NCBI RefSeq assembly: GCF_004216555.1
Contig: NZ_SGWQ01000005.1
Location: 62,001-126,000 of the forward strand
Direction of reading: 5' to 3'
Origin: Herbihabitans rhizosphaerae
Lineage (GTDB): Bacteria; Actinomycetota; Actinomycetes; Mycobacteriales; Pseudonocardiaceae
Length of the DNA stretch: 64,000 nt
Of the stretch, positions 1-8,388 are shown in pieces. The position numbers and the translations under genes were made by a program. The notes beneath the pieces were generated by a model. It ran no database searches. It was given only the letters and a program-made list of their open reading frames with translations, and was not told the origin of the DNA. Numbering within the stretch: the stretch's first letter is position 1; each line of letters starts with the position of its first letter.

Positions 1-1124
1 AAAGCCCGATACCCCAACGGTTCCCCGATGTCGGCACCGGACAGCAGCGCGCCCCACATGTAGGCGCCAGAGTCCCCGAAACTCTCCATGTCGACGTCCA
101 CCTCGACGTCCGCGCGCGGCACCGAGATCACCTCGGTCCTGCGCACCAGCGTCAGGTCGGCCAGCCACGCCCTGGCCAGGCCCACCGCGTCGGTCAACGG
201 CATGCCGACCAGCTGCACGCCGAGATCGTCGTGCGGGTCGATCGAGGCCAGCTTGTCCACTGTGGACACTCCGATGTCGCGCAGCAGACCGGCGTCCTCA
301 CCGCGCACCACCAGGCTCACGTCGCGCGTGGCCAGCAGCGCCGCCTCACACGTCGGCCACCACGGACAACCGCGGCACTCCACGATCCTGGACGGCGCGG
401 CCAGCGGCTCGGCACCGGTCACCGCCGCCGTGGCCACCGCCAACCGGTCGGCGAAACGCGCGTCGTACTCCTGCATCGCGCTGCGGCCACCCGGCCAGGT
501 CGGCGCGTCGAGGTCGTGCCACACCACGACATCGGCGTCCAGCCCGATCACGCCGCCGATCGCCTCGCGCACGGCGTACCCGGCCGTCTGCAGCATCCGG
601 CGCGTGTGCGCCAGCCGGAGCTGATCACGCGGCTGCGGGCGGACCTTGCGCTGATCGTCCTCCGTCGCCGCGCTCGGGCGCGGATCGTTCAGCGGCGAGG
701 TGCGCGCGCCCGCACCGGGATCGCTGACCTTGTGCCGGACCACGAGCAGCGGCACGTACCCGCCGTCCACCCGCACCAGCAGGTCGATCCCGCCGCGCCG
801 GCCGCCCTCGCGATCCTGCGGCAGGCGGGGCGCCCAGATGAAGTCCGCACCCGCACGGAGCGCGGCGATCGTGGCGTGCTCCCGGTCGGAGCCGCGGATC
901 TCCGGGCCCTTCTCGATCTCCGTCCAGGTGGTGCCGGCGCGCCGCAGGCTGGCCAGCGTGTCGGCGACGACCCGGCGATGCGCGGTGGCGTCGGCGATCC
1001 GCTGCTCGGCGGCCGGGTCCGGAGCGGCCATCGGCGCGTCGGTCATCGCCGGGTCGTGCTCCAGGTGGACCCGCCGCCGGCAGCGGCTCACCACGCGCGC
1101 GTCGAGCAGCACCGAATCGGTCAC
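1..1124 (-). CDS. RecB-like (TM0106-type) nuclease, 3' part cut by window edge
   Basis: The reverse strand stays open from the left edge to a GTG at 1124; another in-frame GTG lies at 1145 and neither has a clear Shine-Dalgarno. The translation carries a PD-(D/E)XK-type core (GGRRGGIDLLVRVDG followed by PLLVVRHK) and a later cysteine-rich patch (CRGCPWWPTCEAAL), as in the TM0106-type RecB-like nucleases of actinobacteria. The family is assumed to act on DNA, but a precise substrate is not known. The C-terminus lies outside the window, so length cannot be judged. Naming rests on motif recognition only. Confidence 0.7.
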   Translation of the reverse strand, partial: MTDSVLLDARVVSRCRRRVHLEHDPAMTDAPMAAPDPAAEQRIADATAHRRVVADTLASLRRAGTTWTEIEKGPEIRGSDREHATIAALRAGADFIWAPRLPQDREGGRRGGIDLLVRVDGGYVPLLVVRHKVSDPGAGARTSPLNDPRPSAATEDDQRKVRPQPRDQLRLAHTRRMLQTAGYAVREAIGGVIGLDADVVVWHDLDAPTWPGGRSAMQEYDARFADRLAVATAAVTGAEPLAAPSRIVECRGCPWWPTCEAALLATRDVSLVVRGEDAGLLRDIGVSTVDKLASIDPHDDLGVQLVGMPLTDAVGLARAWLADLTLVRRTEVISVPRADVEVDVDMESFGDSGAYMWGALLSGADIGEPLGYRA

Positions 1125-1204
1125 ATAGGGCAGCGTAAGGGACACCCACGACACACAGGGCACACCGACGTGCCGCCACCCGATCGCACCAGTAGGTTTC
1201 AGGA

Positions 1205-1702
1205 GTGGCACTCAGGAAACGCAAGTCGGGCGACAAGGCGGCGACGAAGGCCGCCAAGCACGTTGGCGAGCCCAAGATCACCCCGAAGAAGGCGAAGAAC
1301 GCCCTCGGTGTGGCGAAGGTGCTCGGCCCGACCGTGATCCCGGTCGTGGCGCCGCTCGCGGTGAAGGCGGCCGACGCGGTGCGTGAGCGGTTCGAGCGGC
1401 GACGCGCGCACAAGCTCGGCATCGCGGTGGACGACCTGCCGCAGTACTCGGGCCGCGGTGGGGCGCTGCACGCCAGGATCTCCGGCGCCGCGTCGTCGAT
1501 CAACGAGTTGCGCGGCAAGGACGGCACGACCGACGACGACCGCGCGTTCGCCGACGAGGCCGACATCAAGCTGCGCCAGCTCGCCGCCGCCGTGCGCGCG
1601 GCCGAGCGCATGCCGACCGCGCGCCGCAAGGCCGCGCACCGCGCCGTGGCCACCGAACTCGACCAGATCGAGCAGCGCCTGTTGCACCGCCTCGGCGTCT
1701 GA
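1205..1702 (+). CDS. DUF6474-like conserved actinobacterial protein
   Basis: A 165-residue protein of unknown function. It has a basic lysine-rich N-terminus (residues 1-35), a short hydrophobic stretch (about 40-55, LGPTVIPVVAPLAV) and an acidic/basic helical C-terminal half rich in Arg and Ala. I recognise the DUF6474 style of protein from Pseudonocardiaceae; no catalytic motif is visible. The start is a GTG at 1205. The AGGA just before it sits too close to be an ideal ribosome site, so the start is provisional. It is probably co-transcribed with the next gene, 5 bp downstream. Confidence 0.75.
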   Translation: MALRKRKSGDKAATKAAKHVGEPKITPKKAKNALGVAKVLGPTVIPVVAPLAVKAADAVRERFERRRAHKLGIAVDDLPQYSGRGGALHARISGAASSINELRGKDGTTDDDRAFADEADIKLRQLAAAVRAAERMPTARRKAAHRAVATELDQIEQRLLHRLGV

Positions 1703-1707
1703 GGCGC

Positions 1708-2139
1708 GTGCGGGACGGCAACTGGTGGCTCGGCGTCATCCAGAGCGCCACCCACCCCGCGACCCAGGACGGCCCGCACCGCGCGCACTGGGCACGATTC
1801 GTTGCCGCAGCACTCGCCACGGCGCGCGCCACCGGAGAGCTCGACGAGCGTGAAGTCCTTGTGCGCCAAGCGAACCTGTGCCTGGTGCTGGCGCGGGACG
1901 GGCGGCTGGAGGAGATCGCCGACACGCTTCGGCCCGACGACGCCGCCCGCGACTGCCTCGCCTATGCCGCGTCGATCTCGGACGATCCGCCGGCCACCGA
2001 CAAGATCGAGGCGATGCGGCGGCTGCGACGGATCCGCAACGTGATGGCGCCGGCCGTCGCACTCGTCGATCACGTCACCGACGATGATCTTCGAGATCAG
2101 CTCGCCGGCTGGACGAACGTGCTGCCGGGGCTGCCGTGA
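1708..2139 (+). CDS. hypothetical protein
   Basis: A 143-residue soluble, mostly helical protein with no motif I recognise. It starts at a GTG only 5 bp after the stop of the upstream DUF6474-like gene, so the two are likely translationally coupled. The sequence is Trp-rich near the N-terminus (DGNWWLGVIQ) and ends by abutting the convergent methyltransferase remnant. Function unknown. Confidence 0.65.
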   Translation: MRDGNWWLGVIQSATHPATQDGPHRAHWARFVAAALATARATGELDEREVLVRQANLCLVLARDGRLEEIADTLRPDDAARDCLAYAASISDDPPATDKIEAMRRLRRIRNVMAPAVALVDHVTDDDLRDQLAGWTNVLPGLP

Positions 2140-2669
2140 TCAGACCGCGCGCGCCGCGCCGACGAACACCATGCCGCCGACCCGGTTCCGGATCTCCGCG
2201 GTCGGCGCGAGGCCGTTGCGCACCAGCTCGACCGCGAAGTCGTCCGCCTCGAACCGGTCGTCGCGCGGGTGGTCGGTGAACGTGCGGAACGTCCAGCTGT
2301 CGAGCACCCGCCGGGGCACCTCCTCGAACAGCAGCACGCCGCCCGGCCGCAGCACGCGCGCCACCTCGGCGATCGCCCGCCGCCAGTCCGGCACGTGGTG
2401 GATGATCCCGAAGTCGGCGACCGCGTCCACGCTGTGGTCGGGCAGGTCGATCGCGCAGACGTCGCCGACCGACAGGTCCACCGACGCCGGATCGCGATCG
2501 CGCAGCCGCCGCCGCGCTCGCGTGATCATGGCCGGGTCCAGGTCGAACGCGGTCACTTGGGACGCGCCCAGCCGGTCGAGCAGAGGAACCAGCCGGCCTC
2601 GCGGTGGTGCTGGTGCGCGGCCCGCACCGGGTTGTTGACGAACGCGCGCTCCACCGAGTTGAGCTTCAT
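2140..2669 (-). pseudogene. class I SAM methyltransferase, SAM-binding motif I deleted and frameshifted
   Basis: Two frames together make a decayed methyltransferase. From an ATG at 2669, preceded by GGAGG at good spacing, the protein opens MKLNSVERAFVNNPVRAAHQ and reaches REAGWF, then runs into a stop near 2563. The rest of the family fold resumes in another frame (LLDRLGASQVTAFDLDPAM) and continues to 2140 with motifs such as FGIIHHVPDWRRAI and VLRPGGVLLFEEV. In relatives a segment of roughly 25 residues carrying the glycine-rich VLEVGCGxG loop lies between these parts. Here it is missing, which also shifts the frame. The surviving 138-residue open frame starts inside the fold and should not bind SAM. 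Confidence 0.75.
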
Positions 2670-2677
2670 CGCGACCA

Positions 2678-2711
2678 CCTCCGCGAGTTAGGCTACCCTA
2701 ACTCGCGGAGG
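2678..2711 (-). terminator. 15-bp perfect hairpin between BCCT gene and methyltransferase remnant
   Basis: Arms 2678-2692 and 2697-2711 are perfectly complementary over 15 bp with a 4-nt loop (CTAC). It lies 8 bp after the stop of the BCCT transporter gene, on whose transcript it can act as a terminator, although no T-run follows. The distal arm contains the GGAGG ribosome site of the downstream methyltransferase remnant, so the folded hairpin would hide that site. The TTAGG-CTAC-CCTAA core resembles half-sites of DtxR/IdeR boxes, but the spacing is not canonical. Confidence 0.6.
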
Positions 2712-2718
2712 CCGGCGG

Positions 2719-4473
2719 TTACTCTTTTCGTCGCGTGGAATCGTCGCCGTCCGGCGTGTCACCATCCGAATCGCCGTTCGGCACCCGGAGCGCCGCCGCC
2801 CCGGGACCGTCGTGCGCGGTGGCCTCGTCGAGCACCTCGGCGATCCGCTTTTCCTTGTGCACCAACGGATCGCTGCGCAGATCCTTGGCAAGCGCGACAC
2901 ACAGCAAGATCATCACCACGGCGAACGGCGCGGCCGCGATGATCGTCAGGTTGCGGAGGCCGGTAAGCGCGCTCTTGCCTTCGTCGAGCCCGCCGACGAG
3001 CAACATCACCGCGGCCACCGCACCGGTGAGCACGCCCCAGAAGATCACCACCGGCCTCGACGGCGCGATGCTCCCGCGCTGCGACAGCGTGCCCATCACC
3101 ACCGACGCCGCGTCCGCACCGGACACGAAGAAGATCGCCACCAGGATCACGACCAGAACGGCCAGGATCGTTGTATACGGCTGGAAGTCCTCCAGCAGCA
3201 CGAACAGCGTCTTCTCCGGCGTGTTGTACGGATCGCCGCGCTGCGCGAGGTTGTTCACCCGCTGCTGGTGCAGCGCCGCGCCGCCGAAGATCGCGAACCA
3301 GACCAGGCTCACGACGCTCGGCACCGCGATCACGCCGCCGATGAACTGGCGGATCGAACGGCCGCGGCTGATCCGCGCGATGAACATGCCGACGAAGGGC
3401 GTCCAGGAGATCCACCACGCCCAGTAGAAGATCGTCCACTCGCCGAGCCAGGCGTCCATCGACTGGCCGGTCGCGGACGTGCCACCGGTGGCGCCGGTGC
3501 GCGCGGCCATCTCGCCCATGTCGCGGACGTAGTTGCCGAGCGCGGTGGGCACCAGGTTCAGGATCAGCACGGTCGGGCCGATCACGAAGATCGCGAACGC
3601 CAGGATCCCGGCCAGCACCATGTTGATGTTGGACAACCACTGGATGCCTTTGGCCACACCGGAAACGGCGGACGCGACGAACGCGATCGTGAGCACCGCG
3701 ATCACGCCGACCAGCAGCGAGACGCCGAGTTCACCGACCCAGCCGACCGCCTGCAGGCCGCTGCCGATCTGCAGCGCGCCGAGACCCAGCGATGCCGCCG
3801 AGCCGAACAGCGTCGCGAAGATCGCCATGATGTCGATGCTCTTGCCGAGCGGCCCCTCGGCCACCCGCTTGCCGAACAGCGGAGCGAACGCGGAGCTGAT
3901 CAACTGGCTGCGGCCGCGGCGGAAGGTGCCGTACGCGATCGCCAGACCGACCACCGCGTAGATCGCCCACGGGTGCACCGTCCAGTGAAACAGCGCCGTG
4001 GCCATCGCGTTGGACAGCGCCTCGTTGCTCTGCGGCGTCGGCCCGCCCGGTGGCGGGCTCACGAAGAAGTTCAGCGGCTCGGCGGCACCGTAGAACATCA
4101 GACCAATGCCCATACCGGCGCTGAACATCATCGCGACCCAGGAGACGGTCTTGAACTCCGGCTTCTCGTCGTCACGGCCGAGCGGGATCCGCCCGTAGCG
4201 GCTGCACGCCAGGTAGATCGCGAACACCACGAAGCCGGAGGCGGCCAGCACGAACGCCCATCCGGTGTTCGTCGTGATCCACTTCAGCAGGTCGCTCGAC
4301 ACCGACTTCAACGACTTGGTGTCGATCACGCCCCAGAGCACGAAGGCCAGCGCGATCAGCGCGGCGACGCTGAACACGACGACGTCCGTACCGCGTCGTC
4401 GCTCGGCCTGCAGCACCGGTTGATCTTCCGTGTCCTCGCTGGTCACGGACGTTTCGTCGATCTGTTCGGCCAT
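2719..4473 (-). CDS. BCCT-family glycine betaine/choline/carnitine transporter
   Basis: A 584-residue polytopic membrane protein with about 12 hydrophobic segments. Recognisable BCCT signatures include the glycine-rich segment MMFSAGMGIGLMFYGAAEP and the tryptophan-rich WTVHPWAIYAVVGLAIAYGT. The family imports quaternary ammonium osmolytes with Na+ or H+. I start it at ATG 4473, which has a strong GGGGAGG ribosome site, rather than at the longer in-frame start at 4515. The C-terminal tail (about 60 residues) is charged and cytoplasmic, as in osmosensing members. It is transcribed alone, with a hairpin after the stop. Confidence 0.93.
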   Translation of the reverse strand: MAEQIDETSVTSEDTEDQPVLQAERRRGTDVVVFSVAALIALAFVLWGVIDTKSLKSVSSDLLKWITTNTGWAFVLAASGFVVFAIYLACSRYGRIPLGRDDEKPEFKTVSWVAMMFSAGMGIGLMFYGAAEPLNFFVSPPPGGPTPQSNEALSNAMATALFHWTVHPWAIYAVVGLAIAYGTFRRGRSQLISSAFAPLFGKRVAEGPLGKSIDIMAIFATLFGSAASLGLGALQIGSGLQAVGWVGELGVSLLVGVIAVLTIAFVASAVSGVAKGIQWLSNINMVLAGILAFAIFVIGPTVLILNLVPTALGNYVRDMGEMAARTGATGGTSATGQSMDAWLGEWTIFYWAWWISWTPFVGMFIARISRGRSIRQFIGGVIAVPSVVSLVWFAIFGGAALHQQRVNNLAQRGDPYNTPEKTLFVLLEDFQPYTTILAVLVVILVAIFFVSGADAASVVMGTLSQRGSIAPSRPVVIFWGVLTGAVAAVMLLVGGLDEGKSALTGLRNLTIIAAAPFAVVMILLCVALAKDLRSDPLVHKEKRIAEVLDEATAHDGPGAAALRVPNGDSDGDTPDGDDSTRRKE

Positions 4474-4627
4474 GGCTCCTCCCCGACGTCGACGAGCCAA
4501 CAGCAGGCTTTTCACATCCGGCCAGCCGTTGATGTTGCCGCCTAACCTTTCTTACTGGGTGGTCGGATGGCAAGCCGACCTGCTCGTGGCGCGGGCCACC
4601 GGAAGCCGTCACCTACTCTGTTCAACC

Positions 4628-5173
4628 GTGTCATGCAGACGGCGGACCCCACCCCGTGCGCAGCGGTTATGGCGCGGCGGGGTGCTGGCGAGCTGCTCTG
4701 CCGCACTGGCCGTCGCGGCGCACGGCGTCGCCAGCGGGCACGCGCCGAACGCGGGCGTGACGATCGGCGTGGCGCTGCTGGTCGGCTGGGCCGGGACGTC
4801 GCTGGCCGGCGCGCGGCGCGGGATGCCGGCCGTGCTCGGAATTCTCGGGGTCGCCCAGCTCGCCCAGCACACGCTGCTGACCTTTCTCGCCGAGCACGGC
4901 GAGCCGGCGCGCTTCGGCGGCTGGCTCATGCTCGCCGCGCACGCGATCGCGGTCGGTGTCACGGCGTGGCTGCTGACCAGGGCGGACACCGCGTCCCGGA
5001 CCGCGTCCTCGGCGGTGTCGCTGCTGGTCGGCTGGCTGGCCAGGGTGTGCCTGACCGTGCCGGCGCCGGCCTTCACCGCCGTCGCGCCGCCCGCTCCGAA
5101 CCGACCCGGCCGGCTGGTCGAGGTGCTGTTACGCCGGGTGCACGGCCGGCGCGGACCACCCGTTCTCTCCTGA
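4628..5173 (+). CDS. small membrane protein upstream of copper cluster
   Basis: About 181 residues, Ala/Leu/Val-rich, with four to five predicted membrane helices (for example near LLVGWAGTSLAG and FGGWLMLAAHAIAVGVTAWLL). I chose GTG 4628 because the frame upstream overlaps the divergent BCCT promoter and reads poorly. No ribosome site is seen, so it may be leaderless. It contains histidines facing the loops and lies 58 bp before the ycnI-copC-copD genes, which suggests a role in copper handling. No family name is certain. Confidence 0.65.
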   Translation: MSCRRRTPPRAQRLWRGGVLASCSAALAVAAHGVASGHAPNAGVTIGVALLVGWAGTSLAGARRGMPAVLGILGVAQLAQHTLLTFLAEHGEPARFGGWLMLAAHAIAVGVTAWLLTRADTASRTASSAVSLLVGWLARVCLTVPAPAFTAVAPPAPNRPGRLVEVLLRRVHGRRGPPVLS

Positions 5174-5231
5174 CCTCAACTCACGCGAGCCACTCGGCTC
5201 GTAGCCCATTCATGTCAGGAGACTTATCTAC

Positions 5232-6005
5232 ATGTCGACAAATCGTTTTGTCGCCCGTGCTGGGGTCGTCGTGGCCGCCGCGGGCATCGCCACCGCGTTC
5301 GGCGGCGGCATCGCGTCCGCGCACGTCACCGCGAAGGCGCTCGGCGAGCCGGCGCAGCAGGGCGGGTACACCAAGATCACCTTCCGGGTGCCCAACGAGG
5401 ACAACACCGCCGGCACCGTGAAGCTGTCCGTCACGCTGCCGCAGGAATACCCGCTGACCTCGGTGCGCACCAAGCCGACCGACGGCTGGACCGCGGAGGT
5501 CGTGAAGGCCAAGCTGGCCAAGCCGGTCGAGTCGCACGGCAGCCAGATCACCGAGGCGGTCAGCGTCGTGACCTGGACCGCCAAGCCGGGCACCCGGATC
5601 GGCCCCGGCGAGTTCGCCGAGTTCGAGCTGTCCGTGGGCAAGCTGCCGGAGACCACCGACCAACTGGTGCTCCCGGCGACGCAGACCTACGACAACAACA
5701 AGGTCGTCGAGTGGAAGGACGCGCCGCCGGCCGCCGGTGCGCCCGAGCCCGACCGCCCGGCGCCGGTGCTCAAGCTCAGCAAGAAGGGCGCCGGCGACCA
5801 CGGCAGCGCCGCGCCGGCCGGCAACCCGACGGCGGACGCCAAGGCGGCCGGTGACCACACCGCGGCGAAGGCCGAGGACAACACGGCACGCTGGCTCGGC
5901 GGCGGCGGTCTCGCGGTCGGGGCGCTCGGCCTCGGCATCGGTGCCGGCGCCATTCTGCGATCCCGTCGCACCGGCGGCGCTCCGAAAACGGGCGAGCGGG
6001 AATGA
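5232..6005 (+). CDS. YcnI-like (DUF1775) copper-binding membrane-anchored protein
   Basis: A 257-residue exported protein. A signal peptide (residues 1-30) ends before a His (SAHVTA), the conserved N-terminal copper ligand of YcnI proteins. The DUF1775 beta-sandwich follows (TKITFRVPNED, WTAKPGTRIGPGEFAEFELSVG). A Pro/Ala/His-rich linker and a C-terminal transmembrane anchor (about 223-245) complete it. YcnI proteins bind Cu(II) outside the membrane and are thought to pass it to CopC/CopD. The stop overlaps the next start by ATGA, so it is coupled to copC. Confidence 0.9.
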   Translation: MSTNRFVARAGVVVAAAGIATAFGGGIASAHVTAKALGEPAQQGGYTKITFRVPNEDNTAGTVKLSVTLPQEYPLTSVRTKPTDGWTAEVVKAKLAKPVESHGSQITEAVSVVTWTAKPGTRIGPGEFAEFELSVGKLPETTDQLVLPATQTYDNNKVVEWKDAPPAAGAPEPDRPAPVLKLSKKGAGDHGSAAPAGNPTADAKAAGDHTAAKAEDNTARWLGGGGLAVGALGLGIGAGAILRSRRTGGAPKTGERE

Positions 6006-6565
6006 GGCGGCTGTTCGCCGTGCTCGCGCTGGCCGGCCTCACCATGGTGGGGCTGGCCACGCCGGCACTCGCGCACAACACGCTGATCGGCAGCACCCCG
6101 GCCAACGAGTCCACTGTGGACACCGGTCCGCAGTCGATCGAGCTGAAGTTCGACCAGCCCGTACAGGGCGGGGACGACCTCAACACGGTCGTGGTGCGCG
6201 GCCCGAACGACGACCGCTGGGAAGGCGGATCGGTGCGGGTCAGCGGCAATGTGGTGACCATGCCGCTGCGCCAGCTCGGCCCGGCCGGCGTCTACACGAT
6301 CGGCTACAACATCGTGTCCAACGACGGGCACGCGGTGCGCGGCCAGGTCAAGTTCACGCTGTCCAAGCCGGGCGGCGGCGCACCGGCGGCACCCGATGCC
6401 GGCAAGCCGGAGTCGTCCGCGCCGAGCGGACAGGCCCAGCCGGACTCCGGCGCCGCCGACGGTGACAGCGGCGGCGGCGCGCCCGTGTGGGTGTGGATCG
6501 CCGGCGCGGTCGTGCTGCTCGGCGCCGGACTCGTGCTCGCGTTGAGGTTGGGCAAACAGCAATGA
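6002..6565 (+). CDS. CopC-domain copper resistance protein
   Basis: 187 residues: a signal peptide (1-24) cut before AHNTLIGSTPAN, giving the mature N-terminal His of CopC copper sites. The CopC/YobA fold follows (IELKFDQPVQGGDD, YTIGYNIVSNDGHAVRGQVKFTL), with the conserved NDGHxxxG near its end. After a Gly/Ala-rich linker there is a C-terminal membrane helix (VWVWIAGAVVLLGAGLVL). It overlaps ycnI by ATGA and the next gene by 4 bp, making a tight three-gene operon. Confidence 0.92.
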   Translation: MRRLFAVLALAGLTMVGLATPALAHNTLIGSTPANESTVDTGPQSIELKFDQPVQGGDDLNTVVVRGPNDDRWEGGSVRVSGNVVTMPLRQLGPAGVYTIGYNIVSNDGHAVRGQVKFTLSKPGGGAPAAPDAGKPESSAPSGQAQPDSGAADGDSGGGAPVWVWIAGAVVLLGAGLVLALRLGKQQ

Positions 6566-7581
6566 CCGAAGCCCGGACCACCGCGGTTCCCCGGCACCAC
6601 CTGGTGACGATCCTGGTCGCGTCCTCGATCGTCGGGGTGCTGCTCGGTCTCGCGATCACCGCGACCGAGCAGATCCCCGGGTTGCCGGAGCCGGGTGCGG
6701 TGGTCCGGGTGGGCATCCCGATCACCCGGGTGCTGCTGGACATGGCGGCGGTACTCACCGTCGGCCTGTGCCTGCTGCCCCTGTTGATCGGCTTCGACCG
6801 GCCGAAGCTGGCCGAGCCGGTGCTCGCCGTGTCGCGCCGGCTGGCCGTGGCCACCTCGCTGGTGTGGACGGTGTGCGCGCTGGTCGCACTGGTGCTGCAG
6901 ACCGCCGAGATGCGGCCGGGGCGGGACGTGTCGCTCGGCTCGATCGGCGAGTACGTGAGCGCGTTCGGCTCGGGCAAGGCGCTGCTGTTCGTGGCGGTGT
7001 TCGCGCTGATCAGCTGCGGGTTGTCGGTCGTGGCGATCCGGATCGGCGAGAAGTTGCCGGCCGAGCTTCGGGTGGCCGTGGCGTTGTTCGCGCTGCTGCC
7101 GCTGCCGGTCACCGGGCACGCCACCAACTGGCGGTGGCACGACTTCACGATGATCTCCATGGAGCTGCATGTGATGGGTGCGGCCACCTGGACCGGCGGG
7201 CTCGCCGTGCTGCTCGCGCTGGCCGCCGCGAACCGGGGGCTGCTCGCGCACGCGCTGCCCCGGTTCTCCAAGCTCGCCACGGTCTGCCTCGTGGTGGTCG
7301 CGGCGAGCGGTCTGTTCAACGGGCTGGCCGAGGTGCTGGTCACGCCGGGCAAGGACCTGTTCGACGGGCTGTTCGGCACCGACTACGGCGTGCTGGTGGT
7401 CGCGAAGATCCTGTGTGTCGCGGCGATCGCGCTACTCGGCGCGAAGATCCGGTGGCGGCTGCTGCCGTCGATCGCCAGGCACGGCCGAACCGCACTGGTC
7501 GGCTGGGCGGCGCTGGAGATCGCGGTGATGGGACTGGCGTTCGGCTTCGCCGTCGTCCTCACCCGCGCACCCGTCGCCTGA
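6562..7581 (+). CDS. CopD-family copper transport membrane protein
   Basis: 339 residues with eight or nine membrane helices. Recognisable CopD features are LPLPVTGHATNWRWHDFTMI and SMELHVMGAATWTGGLAVLL, which place conserved histidines in or near the membrane. CopD is thought to bring copper across the membrane with CopC. The ATG at 6562 overlaps the copC stop (ATGA). The gene ends directly before a ~290-bp dispersed repeat that contains hairpins and could act as a transcription terminator. Confidence 0.92.
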   Translation: MTEARTTAVPRHHLVTILVASSIVGVLLGLAITATEQIPGLPEPGAVVRVGIPITRVLLDMAAVLTVGLCLLPLLIGFDRPKLAEPVLAVSRRLAVATSLVWTVCALVALVLQTAEMRPGRDVSLGSIGEYVSAFGSGKALLFVAVFALISCGLSVVAIRIGEKLPAELRVAVALFALLPLPVTGHATNWRWHDFTMISMELHVMGAATWTGGLAVLLALAAANRGLLAHALPRFSKLATVCLVVVAASGLFNGLAEVLVTPGKDLFDGLFGTDYGVLVVAKILCVAAIALLGAKIRWRLLPSIARHGRTALVGWAALEIAVMGLAFGFAVVLTRAPVA

Positions 7582-7596
7582 CCGGACAACGGCGGC

Positions 7597-7880
7597 CCAC
7601 CTACCCCTCGGCCCACCTACCCACCTACCCGACTTCACGCAGCCGGGTGTGTTGACCGCCCCGATCGAAAGCCCGCTGAGGTCGCCCTCATTGTCGAGGG
7701 CGGTCGCCCCTACGACGCCGGAGCGACAGCGGGCGAGGAACGAGCCCGCTGTCGTGGAGGTGGCGTGGCTGGACCACCCCATCAACCCAGCCACCCACAC
7801 TCGGCACCCAGCCACCCACCCAAAAAGACCACAACCCCGTTCGGCGAAGCCGAACCAGGCGACCTTGCCCTCGATAAAAA
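7597..7880 (-). repeat. dispersed repeat, copy 1 (inverted relative to copy 2 at 12656-12949)
   Basis: The reverse complement of this stretch matches 12656-12949 almost base for base, with scattered single differences. Shared landmarks are the T-rich start TTTTTATCGAGGGC, a GTTCGGC-TTC-GCCGAAC hairpin, GGTCTTTTTGGGTGGG, an imperfect CAGCGGGCTCGTTCCTCGCC palindrome, and a tail of GTAGGTGGG units. Both copies start at the 3' end of a gene (here copD). Short open frames inside are not credible genes. Confidence 0.85.
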
Positions 7881-7919
7881 ATACCGTCCCAAGTGGACAG
7901 TGGGCCGCGCGACGAACGG

Positions 7920-8261
7920 TCAGTCTGTGTCGGTGAGCTGACTCGCGGGGGGTTCGGCCCGACGGAGCTGTCCGAGCCGCTGAACGGTGACCAGCCCCCG
8001 ATGATCGAGATCACGTTTGCTGATCCAGCCCGCCGCGTAGTGCCGGTACGCCTGCGCCAGCAGCACCAGCTCGGCGAGATAGTCCCCCGCGCGGTGCCGG
8101 CTCTCCTCCGGGAGGTGCGCGACCAGCGTGAGCTGCTTCTCCACGACGTCGTCGAGCACCTGCGCCGACTGCAGCGCCCGCCTGGCACGACGGCCAGGAC
8201 GAGTGTGGCTGCTCGTCAAGCGGAACACGGGTTCGATCACCTCATCGTGGGACCGGGTCAC
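7920..8261 (-). CDS. hypothetical protein
   Basis: 113 residues from GTG 8261, Arg- and Leu-rich, soluble and helical (ARRALQSAQVLDDVVEKQLTL, DYLAELVLLAQAYRHYAAGW). No recognised domain. It lies downstream of the APH-like kinase on the same strand, separated by about 130 bp, and ends next to the dispersed repeat. Function unknown; codon use looks coding. Confidence 0.55.
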   Translation of the reverse strand: MTRSHDEVIEPVFRLTSSHTRPGRRARRALQSAQVLDDVVEKQLTLVAHLPEESRHRAGDYLAELVLLAQAYRHYAAGWISKRDLDHRGLVTVQRLGQLRRAEPPASQLTDTD

Positions 8262-8388
8262 TGGTGCCCACTCACGGTAGCGTTCAGAGCAAGCCTAGTG
8301 AGCCGTTACGCCGTTGTCGCCCCTGGGGTCGCACCGACCCGCCTCAGCGTTACCGGTTCCAGTCCACAAAGGACGGCGAACGCGCTCG

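Noticed and set aside
231-1337. Long plus-strand open frame across the RecB-like nuclease
   Set aside because: Arg/His/Pro-rich with no recognisable sequence; it is the antisense shadow of the nuclease gene and crosses into the next gene.
2688-2701. TTAGG-N4-CCTAA as an IdeR/DtxR iron box
   Set aside because: The half-sites fit but the 14-bp spacing does not match the 19-bp box, and the sequence is explained by the longer 15-bp hairpin.
2812-4545. 577-codon plus-strand frame opposite the BCCT gene
   Set aside because: Composition is that of antisense high-GC DNA (Arg, His, Gln, Asp-rich), with no ribosome site; the reverse strand gives a clear transporter.
7649-7936. 95-codon frame inside dispersed repeat copy 1, and the frames at 12721-13032 in copy 2
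   Set aside because: The frames differ between copies and encode low-complexity peptides; the conserved unit is the DNA.
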